Assembly: GCA_022457065.1 (NCBI GenBank)
Contig: JAJGBQ010000001.1
Location: forward strand, 2,542,001 to 2,606,000
From: Curvularia sp. ZM96
Taxonomy: Eukaryota; Ascomycota; Dothideomycetes; Pleosporales; Pleosporaceae
Length of the DNA stretch: 64,000 nt
Direction of reading: 5' to 3'
This document shows, in pieces, positions 22,073 through 32,614 of this stretch (its first letter is position 1; each line of letters begins with the position of its first letter). The notes under the pieces are model-generated. The model made no database searches. It was not told the DNA's origin and saw only the letters and a list, made by a program, of their open reading frames with translations. A program made the position numbers and the translations under genes.

Positions 22073-24346
22073 TCATCTATCATCCTGCATCTCTGTTGCC
22101 CTTCTCTCCATGTCTCTCAACGCCCCAATATCAAACCTCCGCCTTGCAACCTCCTTTCTCTTCTCTAATCTGACTAAACTCTCCACAAGTCTCTCCATCA
22201 ACCACTCACTCTCACTGTTTCCTGAGACCAGAGGACTATGGTCACCAAGCCAATCCCAATTTACTAACCCCTCTTCATTTTCGTCATCTGTGGGATTGCA
22301 GCTGATGCCTAGATATCGATCTAGGCGTTCTGGGTGCGTTGCGCGGATTAAGCGCGTGAACTCGACCCATTCCTCGTAGCTGTAGCATTTCTGGGGTTTC
22401 CTCAAGTCGAAAGAGACTTTTTGGATACAGTGCGCTAGCTGACGTGATATAGAAGTACTCGTCAGAGCTTGAGAAGTAGACATTTCCGGTGTTGTCTCGG
22501 GATCATCTGTGGGTTCGCCCTCTTGCTGTTCTGCTAGATTTTCAAGGTCTCCATTGTCGTTGTTATCAATACTAGACGAACCTGAGCCAGCGTTTTCCGG
22601 CCGGGCATCTGCAACCTCGAATCCTTTCTTCAGACGCTTTTTGCGCGCGCGATTTTCTGTCCAGCGTTGCAGCCAGTTATGAAGCCAGGGGTGTTTGTCA
22701 AGAAATGCTCGCCATATACCTGCTTTAGGCAACACGGTGAAGTCGGCGAGTTGGTCGCTCCATTTCTTGAAGTTTGCTACGACTGTATCTCCCAGGTTTG
22801 AGACGAGAATAGTCATGGTTGGGACGGCGATCAGACTCCAGATGACAAAGAAGCAACGTCCAGAATTGGTCTTCGGGGCTAAATCTCCGTAGCCAATGGT
22901 CAGTAAGGAGACGTAACAGAAATAAAGAGCATGGAAGTAGCTCATTTCCTGGCTTTCTCTTTCAGTTATCGAGAACACAACGGCACCAACACACCATAGG
23001 ATCAAGAACGTGGTAGTAGACCAGAAAAGGGACATCCACTGCTTGAACCTCTTAGTATCGGCTTGGATCTTGCGCATAGCCTCGAATCGATCCTTTTCTT
23101 CTTTCAAATTCAGCTTTCTCGTACTTGAAGCAATACCAAGGGCGTGGGTGACATATGGGAGAGTCGAAGCACGATGGGCGGTCTCATGCATAGGTTTACG
23201 GAAAGGCCGCGGTTCAGTTGGCCCAGATATCCTGGGAAACCCGAGTTTGCGTCTCCTAATAAGGCGATGGGCGTCATGCTCGCGGTGGCGGAGATCGAAT
23301 GGGTTGGTCACCGTGCGTTCAACGACGCTTTCCCGCAAGCGATCGACATGTTTTTGAACAATCTTTTCATCTCCCAGTTCGCGGACGGCGGTGTATAACG
23401 AAGATACAATAAGGGCTAGAGTGATAATTCCCCCGACTGAGTAGGGGAAGACAATTCCTCTGGTCACATCGGTTGTTGGCACCATATCGCCGAAACCGAC
23501 TGTAAGGATGGTGACATCGCAAAAGTAGAGAGCATCCGCGAAGCGCCAACTATCATTGCCAGCTTCCTGTTCAAGCTTTGAGAACACTGCGGATCCACCT
23601 GCCAGCCAGATGAAGAACGCCATAGTCTGCAGGATAAGTGTCCTCTGGCTGTCGCTCAGCGCAAAGTTTTCTGGATAGTGGCCAAGAAAGTATCCCAGCA
23701 TGTTGACCATCAGAATCATGGAACATATGGTGTAGAAGGATGCTGCAGCAATAGCGTACCAGAATCCTTGGGTATACGTTTGTTCTGGACGGACAGGTGG
23801 TGCATATATCTGCATGCATATGGTGATCGCAATGAGAAAGCCAGACGACAAGTACCAGAGAATTACAGTGGCCGGTAGGGCGATGATATATCGTATTCGC
23901 TGTGTAAAGTTAAGAAGGAGAAACAAGTTTCCGAGAAATCCACAAATCAAAGAAGCGACATTGATCCAATAACACCTGAATCTTGTTAGCTCAGATCTGT
24001 TGGTCGGAAACCGCGCGTACCATCGTGGATCGCCAAACGGAACCCCTTCGAAGTCGGTCAAGACTTCACCATTGATGATATTCTGCTGTCTCCAAGGTGT
24101 TACCAAGGCAGCGATAGAGCTCACATTGGCCAGCGGCCCAAGAGTAGCTGCTAGCAGTGGAATGCCAGTACTCGCGAACCACCAGTCGGCTTCCTCCTTT
24201 TCCCATTTCTTCCATATATCCCGCCATCTTTTCTTTGCGCTTTTCTCGAGCACCGGAGCGCTTGATGTTTCAGGCTCAGCTTGACTTCTCTGCTGCCCTT
24301 GTTGTAAGCCGGTTGGCTGTTTTGACTCCTCATGTTCATGCTGCAT
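22073..24346 (-). CDS. TOK1-type outward-rectifier two-pore-domain K+ channel
   Basis: Two exons (24021-24346 and 22073-23975), 742 aa. Two selectivity filters are visible: TVGFGD at about 267-272 and TIGYGD at about 468-473. Each is preceded by a pore helix and flanked by hydrophobic segments. Further membrane spans lie upstream (for example LICGFLGNLFLLLNF and VILWYLSSGFLIAITICM), giving the fungal TOK layout of roughly eight spans and two pores. Role: plasma-membrane K+ efflux and membrane-potential control. The cytosolic C-terminus (about 500-742) is long and acidic. The 45-nt intron (23976-24020) has a clean donor, branch site GCTAAC and CAG acceptor. It is a multiple of three and lacks a stop, so retention would insert 15 residues just before the second membrane segment. 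Confidence 0.92.
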   Translation of the reverse strand: MQHEHEESKQPTGLQQGQQRSQAEPETSSAPVLEKSAKKRWRDIWKKWEKEEADWWFASTGIPLLAATLGPLANVSSIAALVTPWRQQNIINGEVLTDFEGVPFGDPRWYARFPTNRSELTRFRCYWINVASLICGFLGNLFLLLNFTQRIRYIIALPATVILWYLSSGFLIAITICMQIYAPPVRPEQTYTQGFWYAIAAASFYTICSMILMVNMLGYFLGHYPENFALSDSQRTLILQTMAFFIWLAGGSAVFSKLEQEAGNDSWRFADALYFCDVTILTVGFGDMVPTTDVTRGIVFPYSVGGIITLALIVSSLYTAVRELGDEKIVQKHVDRLRESVVERTVTNPFDLRHREHDAHRLIRRRKLGFPRISGPTEPRPFRKPMHETAHRASTLPYVTHALGIASSTRKLNLKEEKDRFEAMRKIQADTKRFKQWMSLFWSTTTFLILWCVGAVVFSITERESQEMSYFHALYFCYVSLLTIGYGDLAPKTNSGRCFFVIWSLIAVPTMTILVSNLGDTVVANFKKWSDQLADFTVLPKAGIWRAFLDKHPWLHNWLQRWTENRARKKRLKKGFEVADARPENAGSGSSSIDNNDNGDLENLAEQQEGEPTDDPETTPEMSTSQALTSTSISRQLAHCIQKVSFDLRKPQKCYSYEEWVEFTRLIRATHPERLDRYLGISCNPTDDENEEGLVNWDWLGDHSPLVSGNSESEWLMERLVESLVRLEKRKEVARRRFDIGALRDMERRATEMQDDR

Positions 24347-25273
24347 CCTTATCAGGTGGGGGTCCGTCCATCACTGAATGCAACCAGCCGTAGGAGAGTA
24401 CAGTGCGACGGTTTGTCTGGGATAATACACTGGTCTGTCGCGAAACTAAATGGCGGAGGGCAATTTCGGTAGATTGCAGAAGTACGCAATGCTCCAGATG
24501 GAATACACACGATGATGAGATGTTCCGATTAATGCGCAGGTGCGGGCCCAGTATGTTATAAGTGGCAAGGATTCTTGTCCCCAGGTGACCAGAAGTAGCG
24601 ACGCTAGCTCTTGAGCTGAAGTCAAGGGTCGCGAGACATCACACGAACAAGAGGGCAACAGGGCGATGAGAGCAAGAAAAAGAAGAAACTCTGCTGGACT
24701 AACAATGCCGCGTGTGCACGTACAGACGGGCGATATAGCTTACGAAAGGACCGGGCTTTTCGGCTATCGGTTGGCGGTGGAGCAAGGGTGGGTGGTGTAA
24801 GGTCGATCAGCCGCCGATGCACGCTAAGACTTTATATTGACACAAGGCTGAGGATCCATGCATGTTCACATGCGGGGAGCGTGTGTATGGAGAGACGAGA
24901 AACCTGAGCACCACGTTGTAAAGATTCATGCGAGATCTTTTATATGAAGAGATTCTCCAGCGCTTTTTGTCTACTGCATGCTAGAACCATCACGGCTTAG
25001 AGCTGTACATTACATTCGCTGCTAGGACCCTTGTTGCAGGAGGGAATACAATTTGGTTAGGTCTAAGAAGCTTTGCTAATACTCGTCTAGTTTACGCCAA
25101 GATTAATAACTCCTATGTCAAGTTAGTCAACCAAGGTGTCAACGTCACGTAAGCTGCACAGAATCCCATGTGACCCACTCAGTGGACATTAGCGAAAGTT
25201 GCATCCCGCTTGGATTTCGTTATGGATAGTCAAGACTAATTTACATGTGTAGATTTTGGTATCTATTTGTTCT
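24347..25273. other. Intergenic
   Basis: Spacer of 0.93 kb upstream of the K+ channel start and downstream of ETFA. No gene, RNA or repeat is recognised. Confidence 0.5.
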
Positions 25274-26422
25274 CTACTGCGACTTGAGTTTTTCTGTAAG
25301 CTCAGGTACTTTTTCGAATAGGTCGCCGACAAGGCCAACGTCGGCGACTTGGAAGATTGGCGCATCGGGGTCCTTGTTGATGGCGGCAATGACCTTGCTG
25401 TCCTTCATACCAGCCAAATGTTGAATAGCGCCAGAAATACCAGCGCATAGGTAGAGCTGTGGTGCGACATTCTTTCCAGTCTGTCCAACCTGCAAACTGT
25501 TGTCGGCGAAACCACTATCGACTGCTGCTCTTGAAGCACCAATGGCAGCACCGAGCGCGTCTGCTAGAGGTGGCATGAGCCTGTCAAACTCCTCTTTGGA
25601 CTTCAGGCCACGTCCTCCCGACACAACCTTCTCTGCTGATCCAAGGTCTGGACGGTCAGACTTTTGGAGGTCTTCGGATATCCATTCAGTCGGGCACTCC
25701 GCTTTGGGGTCGACGCCCTCTTCCACAGTCGCGTTTCCACCTTCAGTCTCAGGCGCAGGGAATGCGGTACCTCGAACGGTGATGATCTTGGTTTTGTCGG
25801 ACGATTGGACGGTCATAATGGCATTACCAGCGTAGATTGGTCGTACAAATGCTGCAGGTCGTGTCAGTACTTTGCTTAGCGATGGCGGAGGTCCCAACCC
25901 ACTGTCTTCACTCTCAATTCCAGTAATGTCGGATATTTGCTGCGTGTCCAGGAGCGCTGAGACACGGGGCATGATGTTCTTGCCAAACGCTGAGTGTCCG
26001 GCAACGACATGTGTATATCCACCCTTCTTGATGTTCTCTACCAGGAGAGGCGCATAGTTCTCAGGGAGGCTCTGGGATATTATTAGCTCATGAAGATAGT
26101 AGCTGACTGTGCTACCGACCTTGTCGTATGCGCCATTCTCAACGTAGATGACCTTTTCAACACCCTTTGATTTGGCGGCCTCTTCTGCGGCAGACTTGAC
26201 CCCACTTCCCGCAATGAAGGCTGTTATTGAGCCTCCAAGCTTTGTTCCTGCTGTGATGGCGGCCAATGACTGGGACACAATCTTGCCCTCTTTTTGCTCG
26301 AGGACGGCAAGGGTCGAGGCGAGGCGAGCGAAGGCGGAGTACTGGGGAACGGCTGTGGGTTGCGACTGTCTAAGCCGAGTGCGGGCAGTGCGGAGGGCGC
26401 AATTGCGGGCGACAGAAAACAT
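25274..26422 (-). CDS. Electron transfer flavoprotein subunit alpha, mitochondrial
   Basis: Two exons (26120-26422 and 25274-26071), 366 aa. An Arg/Ser/Ala-rich presequence (about 1-35) is followed by the ETF alpha N-terminal domain (VLEQKEGKIVSQSLAAITAG) and the C-terminal FAD-binding domain. The family signature runs LYLCAGISGAIQHLAG then KVIAAINKDPDAPIF; SGGRGLKSKEEF and GQTGKNVAPQ are FAD-contact regions. Role: with ETF beta it passes electrons from matrix acyl-CoA and other dehydrogenases to ETF-ubiquinone oxidoreductase. The 48-nt intron (26072-26119) lacks stops; removing it gives AYDK-SLPENYAP, which matches homologues. It is divergent from the Swi3-like gene, with 453 bases between the starts. 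Confidence 0.95.
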   Translation of the reverse strand: MFSVARNCALRTARTRLRQSQPTAVPQYSAFARLASTLAVLEQKEGKIVSQSLAAITAGTKLGGSITAFIAGSGVKSAAEEAAKSKGVEKVIYVENGAYDKVGSTVSYYLHELIISQSLPENYAPLLVENIKKGGYTHVVAGHSAFGKNIMPRVSALLDTQQISDITGIESEDSGLGPPPSLSKVLTRPAAFVRPIYAGNAIMTVQSSDKTKIITVRGTAFPAPETEGGNATVEEGVDPKAECPTEWISEDLQKSDRPDLGSAEKVVSGGRGLKSKEEFDRLMPPLADALGAAIGASRAAVDSGFADNSLQVGQTGKNVAPQLYLCAGISGAIQHLAGMKDSKVIAAINKDPDAPIFQVADVGLVGDLFEKVPELTEKLKSQ

Positions 26423-26875
26423 GGTGGGCGAAATTGGCGCAACACCGGGAGAAGAGAAAGACAGCCAGGAGTGAGAAGACCAGATGGAAGACCGAGTTCA
26501 AGACTGGCGATGACGACCCCAATGGCGTGGAGAACTGGAACCTCGGTTTGACCAGGTTGGATATCCGGCGCTAGCCCTTGCATGCGGAGCGCCAGGAGCG
26601 CCATCAGAATCACGTGACCAACTGCTCCTTAGTGGACTTTTGCTTAGGCGTTCGAGAGCATCGCGAACTTCAGACGCGACTTCAACCCACCCATCGCAAC
26701 CCCCCTCATCCCCACCCTCATTCGCCAACCACACGGCTGCAATACCCTCGCTCATCGTCATCGCGATCGCGCAATTGTTCCACGCCCCTGCGCGTCGCGA
26801 TTTCTTCTTGCAGCACCGCGAAACGCCTTCCAGCGCCTAATCGCATCGTAGGTGTTGCTCAGCACTATCTTAGCT
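26423..26875. promoter_or_regulatory. Divergent promoter, ETFA / SWI3-like
   Basis: A 453-base shared spacer containing a TCACGTGAC motif at 26610-26618, nearly central. The same hexamer recurs upstream of other genes in the window. Confidence 0.5.
26610..26618. promoter_or_regulatory. CACGTG palindrome (E-box/CBF1-type)
   Basis: TCACGTGAC, 188 bases upstream of the ETFA start and 258 upstream of the Swi3-like start. bHLH factors such as Cbf1 or USF-like proteins bind this core in fungi (family knowledge); occupancy here is inferred. Confidence 0.45.
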
Positions 26876-29281
26876 ATGGCCGACGACGCGACAACAAGCG
26901 CATCCGCACAGGACCCAACTCTCTCCGGAGAAGGTGCCGCAGACACCAATGCGCTTGATCAAGGTATGTCGTAGCTTTCTGTGCTTGTTCCATTACACCC
27001 ATTCCCAGCCACGTCGGCTTGATGACCCTGAACGTGTTTTCAACCTACAATCATCCTTATTATCTTCCTTTCCTGGCCAGAATTTTACACATAATCCAAA
27101 GATGAATATCCTAATTCCGAACCAGATACGAACATGCTCGACGACACTGCTGTTAAGGAGTCTTCGAACGAACCCACGACTGCCACACCTGCCGCCGCAT
27201 CCGACAATCCTCTAGATGCACCCGAAGGACCGCGACCAGAAGCCGAAGATGCAGACGGTCAGGACGACGAAGAAATGGGTGGTGTCGACGATGCAAAGAA
27301 GGAGAGCGGCGAGGGCGCCGAAGTCGTAGATCCCGAAGCACAAGCAAAGGCCGATTTGCAATCAGCAGCACGCTCGCACTTCGTTACCCAGACCTATGCG
27401 ACTATCATTCCAAGCTATGCGACTTGGTTTGACATGCGCTACATCGACTACCGTGAGCGCAAAGCCCTGCCAGAGTTCTTCAACAACCGCAATCGCAGCA
27501 AGACCCCGGCCGTCTACCGTGACTACCGTGATTTCATGATCAACACATACCGTCTTAACCCATCAGAGTACCTCACAGTCACCGCATGCCGCAGGAATCT
27601 TGCCGGAGACGTGTGCGCTATCATGCGTGTGCACGCTTTCCTTGAACAGTGGGGATTGATCAACTACCAAGTATATCTCACGCCATGATGCGCTCGATAC
27701 AATACTGACAGCATTTAGGTTGACCCGCAGGAACGCCCGTCGAACATTGGTCCACCATTCACTGGCCACTTCCGCGTCACAGTCGATACGCCCCGTGGAC
27801 TACAGCCCTTCCAACCGGGGCCAGGCTCAAAAGTGACGGAGGGCAAGCAACTTGCAGTGACTGACCGCGCAGCAAGTCAACAACCGATCGCAAAGAGTGA
27901 GACCAAGTCTCTCACAGGACGAAACATCTATGAGCCCAATGGCAAGGAGGCTTCGGCAGAACCCAAGACAGCCAATGGAGAAGCGGGTGCGAACGGTGGA
28001 CCGGTCGACGTCAAGGATCTCGAGGCTGCCGCGAAAGAGCCTACCAAGGTCATCAACTGTTTTAGCTGCGGTGTTGAATGCACGCGCGTACATTTCCACG
28101 AGACCAAGCCTTCTGAGCAGCCAGGACAATTGAAGGCCGCTGGAGGCCTGAAGCGGGATCTGTGTCCCAGGTGTTTCGTAGAGGGCAACTTTCCCTCTGG
28201 TACATCATCAGCAGATTTCATCAAGATCTCCAACCCAGAGGATCTGGCGGCCACCGAGGCCGAGGAAAAATGGACAGAAGAAGAGACTCTTCTGCTGCTT
28301 GAAGGATTGGAGGAGTTTGATGACGACTGGAACCGTGTCGCAGACCACGTCCAAACTAAGACTCGGGAACAATGTGTGATGAAGTTTCTACAGCTGGAAA
28401 TCGAGGACAAATACGTCGAGGCAGACCTACCAGAGTCACAATCGGCGACACCGTCGACTAAATTCCTACGCGACCTGGAGTACCTCAGCGAAGGCCGCGT
28501 CCCGATTCACCATGCAGACAACCCAATTCTGAGTGTAGTCAGCTTCCTGGCTGGTCTTGCACCTGCAAATGTCACCGAAGCCGCAGTAGCTTCAGGGCGC
28601 AGCGTTACCGAGATGAAGCGCATCTTGCAGGAGAAGATCAACAAGGCTCCTACAGCTCCGTCAGAGAAGGGCAAGGAAAAGGAGGGCGAACAGTCTACGC
28701 CCGCAGCAACCGCCACAGATGTGAAGCCAGAAGGTGGAGACGCTATGGACATTGACACCTCAGCCGAATCCACTGCAGCAGCCACAAAAGAAATAGAGTC
28801 CTCGTCCAGCACCAATCCCCTAGCAACCCTCCCATTCGCCCTTTCTGCAGCTCGCTCCTCTGCGCTCGCCTCTCACGAGGAACGACACATTACACGCCTC
28901 GTCTCAGGGGCCGTCAACCTCCAATTGCAGAAGCTCCAGCTCAAGCTCGCCCACTTCAACGACTTCGAGAAGCTCCTTTCCGCCGAGCGCCGCGACCTGC
29001 AACGCCGCCGCCAGCAACTCTTCATGGACCGCCTGAACTTCCAACGCCGCGTCCGCGCCCTGGAAGACGCCACCAAGAAGATCAGCAGCTCAATCGGCGG
29101 CCAGGGTCTGCCCGGCAGCATGAGCAACGAAGATGCCGTGCAGGCACTTACCGAAGCCATAAGAATGTTTGGCGTTGGCAAGGGCGAGGACAGCATGGGT
29201 GTCAAGCGCGACAGTGTCGACGCCGACGTCGCACAACCTATTGCCGAGGGTGCAGAGGGATACAGCAAAATAGAGATTTAG
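26876..29281 (+). CDS. SWI/SNF or RSC chromatin-remodelling subunit (Swi3/Rsc8/SMARCC type)
   Basis: Three exons (26876-26963, 27126-27670 and 27719-29281), 731 aa. An acidic N-terminus is followed by a SWIRM domain (about 120-211; SHFVTQTYATIIPSYATWFD and RNLAGDVCAIMRVHAFLEQW). Next is a ZZ-type zinc finger (about 324-370; CFSCGVEC...LCPRC), then a SANT domain (about 395-441; KWTEEETLLLLEGLEEF and TREQCVMKFLQLEIED). A C-terminal coiled coil (about 600-660; LQKLQLKLAHFNDFEKLL) is expected to mediate dimerisation. This order defines the Swi3/Rsc8/BAF155 family, a core scaffold of SWI/SNF-type remodelers in the nucleus. Filamentous ascomycetes usually have few members, so it may serve both SWI/SNF and RSC; that is not decidable here. 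Joins: Q|D after exon 1, and NYQ|VDPQ at the second. Confidence 0.94.
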
Positions 29282-30180
29282 AGATCAAGACTGAAAAGAA
29301 AGAAAGAACACATCAACATGACAACAAAACAAGGACACTTTTTCTTTTCTTGTCTCTTCTCTCTGTCTCATGAAATACGCACGCACTATCGATCAGCACT
29401 CATTCGAGGAACTTCTTTTTTTCTTTTGGTCAAAGTGCGGTTTTACAGGTTTGCGGAGGGAAAGTTTGAATGGAAGATGTATGGGAAATGGAGGCGAAGG
29501 AGGCGATGGATGGATGGATGGATGGGAAATGTATTTTTTGACTACTACTTGCTATTTGCTACTACTGTACTGCATACAGACAGACAGACAGGTTTGATTG
29601 AGACATGCGCGTTGGAGTGGGGTGGCAATTAAGGCTTTTTTTTTTCTCTTCTCCTCTTTTACCTCTTTGCTCTTGCTCTGTCGGCTTGATAGGTATATGT
29701 GTTGAGTCTAAAAGAGATGGGAAGAGGAGAGTTGTATGTATGTAATCGCATTCTGACTTTGAGCGAATGAAGGAAGGAAGGCGTCTCCGGCGTCTTTTTT
29801 GATTTGTTATCTTACTTCGCACATGTCTGCCCACGTCTTTTTTCCCTCTCTCTCGCTTTTGTGGAACAGGAGGGAGGAATCTCATTTGCTCTGTCGGTCG
29901 CTATCCCTCTGATATGGAGTTACAATCTCATATCTTTGTCAGTACGCAGAAAACCCCCAAGGAATATCACTCAACAGCGCGGAGTTTCACTCGAACATCA
30001 AAATAAAAGTGTCGGCTCAACCTGTGTAGAGATTCAATTCTTCTTTTGCCCCTCTCCGCTAGTTGCCAATTCACTATAAAACACAGACATGGTGTTACAT
30101 CTTTGCAATATAGTACAACGGCGTAATATAGTACACTTGAGTAAATCATGCTTCCCTTCATAACCTCCAACCCTTTTCCT
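29282..30180. other. Intergenic between convergent genes
   Basis: Holds the 3' ends of the Swi3-like and MIA40 genes. It contains short tetranucleotide repeats and T-runs; no gene is recognised. Confidence 0.5.
29505..29591. repeat. Two tetranucleotide microsatellites
   Basis: (GATG)5 at 29505-29524 and (CAGA) of nearly four units at 29577-29591, in the convergent 3' region. Confidence 0.8.
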
Positions 30181-31332
30181 CTACTTTCTAGAGAGCTTCT
30201 CTGTTCCCTTCTCATTGGCGTCGTGGCTAGACTTGGGTACTAGGTCCTTGCTCTCGCTGACTGGCTCCTGGTTCTTTGCTTGTGCACCCGCCTTCTTTGC
30301 AATTGCGTTGTCCTTCTTGTCCTTCTCGCTCTCCACGCTGCTCATGTCTCCCCTAGCGTCGTAGATAGGGTTGTGTTTCCTCTCCGGTCTGTAATCTTCA
30401 GGGACCAGGCCAGCATCTGAGGCGCTTGGCTTCGACTTGTCCTGAACTGACATGGAGTCTCCACTTGGAGCGGCCTTGGGTGTAGAGTCGGCCTGAAGAG
30501 GAGAGACATTTGAAGCGTGGCCAGATGTCTCAGTTGATGCGGGAGCCGCGGCCATATCGTCTTCATCGTCATCGGCGTCGGCGTCAAGTTCTGAGCCGTA
30601 AATCTCGGGGTATTCACGGAAGCAGTTCTGCATATCCCTGTTTTTGTATTAGTAATCTTTCCAAACTATGAATTGAAGCCCTTTGCGCTTCCGCCAAGTG
30701 ATGAACGTACTTGAACTTGTCGATACAATCCATACCCTTGGGCTCCTCTTTCGAGTAGACAAAGCAGCTGAACGCCGCCTTGAACTGGTCACCACAAGGA
30801 CCATGAGCCATGCCTCCCAAGCAAGGGCAGTCCCAATTGATCTCGCCAGTCTCTGGGTTGAACGCGCCTTGCTGATCCGCCTCTTCTTCCAGCCCTTCTA
30901 TGCCACCCTGCTCCCCATCCTGCTGTGCGCTCTCTGCCTCTTTCTGCTTCTGAAGTTCTAGTTGTGCTTGTACCGCCTGCCTTCGCTTGCGTTCTTCCGA
31001 AATGGATTCGATGGTAGGGAGGTGCTCGGATTCAACTTCGGTTTCTGGAAGCGCCTGGACAAGCTCTGGAATCGTCGTCAGTTCGCTGGTTCCAACTACT
31101 CTGTGTTCCCGAGTTCAGACATACGCCTAGGCTCCTCCGCGAAAACATCCGTCGTGTTGTAGTAATATATTATGGCGCCTGCAATGCCCACTCGCGCAAC
31201 CAGGCTCTTGAAACTTCTCGACTTCTGTGATGGTGGAGCCGTGCTGATGTACCGCCTGGTGGGTGCGATGGACCGCAATGACGCAGTCTGCAGCGCTGGA
31301 CGCGCAATTAATCGTGGAGCCGCTCGAAACAT
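30181..31332 (-). CDS. MIA40: Mitochondrial intermembrane space import and assembly protein Mia40
   Basis: Three exons (31125-31332, 30711-31065 and 30181-30637), 339 aa. A basic presequence (1-43) is followed by a hydrophobic anchor, RVGIAGAIIYYY, then an acidic linker. The catalytic domain has the redox CPC motif at 149-151 (WDCPCLGG) and twin CX9C motifs: C160/C170 and C183/C193. Mia40 is the oxidoreductase that traps and oxidises cysteine-rich proteins in the intermembrane space, working with Erv1. The C-terminal acidic, low-complexity tail (about 205-339) is longer than in yeast. Intron 1 (31066-31124) uses donor GTATGT and acceptor TTCCAG; the alternative AG sites nearer the donor break the frame or leave too short an intron. 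A GTCACGTGAC palindrome lies about 150 bases upstream. Confidence 0.94.
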
Positions 31333-31842
31333 GATACAGAACGATATGAAACAAAGAAGAGATGGTGAATGAAAGTCGTGGCGGACGTTGACGGCGGGAC
31401 AAGACGCTGTCGTCACTATGGAAAAGTTACGGGACCTGCATTTCTAAGCGGAAAGAGCAGGGATCTGCGTCGCTGGCGATCGCAGTCACGTGACATGTCA
31501 CCCGAGATCAGTCTCGACAAAAGTCACGCTGGCGTGCAGGGATCAAATGCCGTGCCGGTAGATCATTCACAAAGACGATTTAGAGATATTAGAATGGGTA
31601 TATTGAACGTGGACCTCGTATGTACAAAAGTAGACTCAGCAAAACATCTCTTTCGAGACTGGATTCGAGTCCAAAGCTCCTAGCTTGTTGCATCTTGCCA
31701 ACACTGTTGGAAGCATACGACATTCAAGCTGAACCAAGTTAAACCACTAAAGTTTAGGTAATGAAGCCGCCCGACCAAGTCCGACGTTGTGATGCCATAG
31801 AGGAATGAAGTGGAGTTTTGGATGATGATCGCAGAACTGCAT
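31333..31842. other. Intergenic, MIA40 promoter and OM14 3' region
   Basis: A 510-base spacer with a perfect GTCACGTGAC palindrome at 31485-31494. No gene seen. Confidence 0.5.
31485..31494. promoter_or_regulatory. GTCACGTGAC palindrome
   Basis: A perfect 10-base palindrome 153 bases upstream of the MIA40 start; a good candidate bHLH (Cbf1-type) site. Confidence 0.5.
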
Positions 31843-32614
31843 TTACTGCGGGGGGTTTCGCTTGAAGAAATACCTGTTCAAGTGTGAGTAATGGATTAAC
31901 TAGAACGGCAAGAGAAAGAGTCAAAACATACTGGCTGACGTAGTAGTCACCAATACCGAACAGACCGAGCGCAGCAGCCCAAGCGGCGACGACCTTGCCG
32001 GTCAACTCGCCGCGTGCATACTGCCTGTATGCGCCGAATCCGACGATACCGCCAACAATGGCGAGGCCAACAGCATTGCCAATTACAACGGGGTTGTCGG
32101 CGTTCTTTCTCGCCTTCTCCTTGGCAGATTCCTTCTTAGCAGCTGCCTTTTCTCTCAATCTCTTGGCTTCATCCTTGACCTCCTCTTCGCGCTGTATGCG
32201 CTCAGCCTGCGTGTCGGTCTTGACAGATTGAGACTCGTAGTCGGAAGGCACCGAGGAGATGTGGGGGCTGTCTACGTCGACAAGCGAGTGGATGCTGTCG
32301 TCCGGGGTATGTTCAACTTGTGGTGGTGCGGGGGCACGACTGTTTTCTTCGTCAGTATTGTGCTTTGTGGCCTTCGATGCTCTGGATGTAGGATTGCGTG
32401 TAGGTTTCTGACAGCGAATCTCTACGACGTGCGTGACCACATCTGTGCAGTGAATGCGGCTGTCAAGCCAATTCTCCAGAATTGGGAGAAAAAAATAAGA
32501 TTGACTTACGCCTACCTCGTGGTTAGCTGTGACACACATCAGATCTTGTCTCGAAAAACTCACCTCTTCAGGGCTCTGCTTGGGGCCCTTGGCAGCCATC
32601 TCTGCGTAAGACAT
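31843..32614 (-). CDS. OM14-type mitochondrial outer membrane protein
   Basis: Three exons (32564-32614, 31932-32407 and 31843-31873), 185 aa. It starts MSYAEMAAKGPKQSPEE. A Pro/Ser-rich section includes DSPHISSVPSDYESQ, then a long charged helix (about 105-130; REEEVKDEAKRLREKAAAKK). Two C-terminal membrane segments follow (VVIGNAVGLAIVGGIVGFGA and VVAAWAAALGLFGIG), and the protein ends YYVSQYFFKRNPPQ. This matches the fungal OM14 C-terminal domain; yeast OM14 is an outer-membrane protein acting as a receptor for ribosomes and nascent chains. Intron 2 is clear (GTATGT...ACAG). Intron 1 (32408-32563, 156 nt) is less certain: it is stop-free and a multiple of three, so the exact 5' edge of exon 2 could differ. 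Confidence 0.82.

Noticed and set aside
16709..24346. ABC exporter plus channel as part of a secondary-metabolite cluster
   Set aside because: No synthase, tailoring enzyme or pathway regulator lies within reach; flanks are a tRNA and core-metabolism genes.
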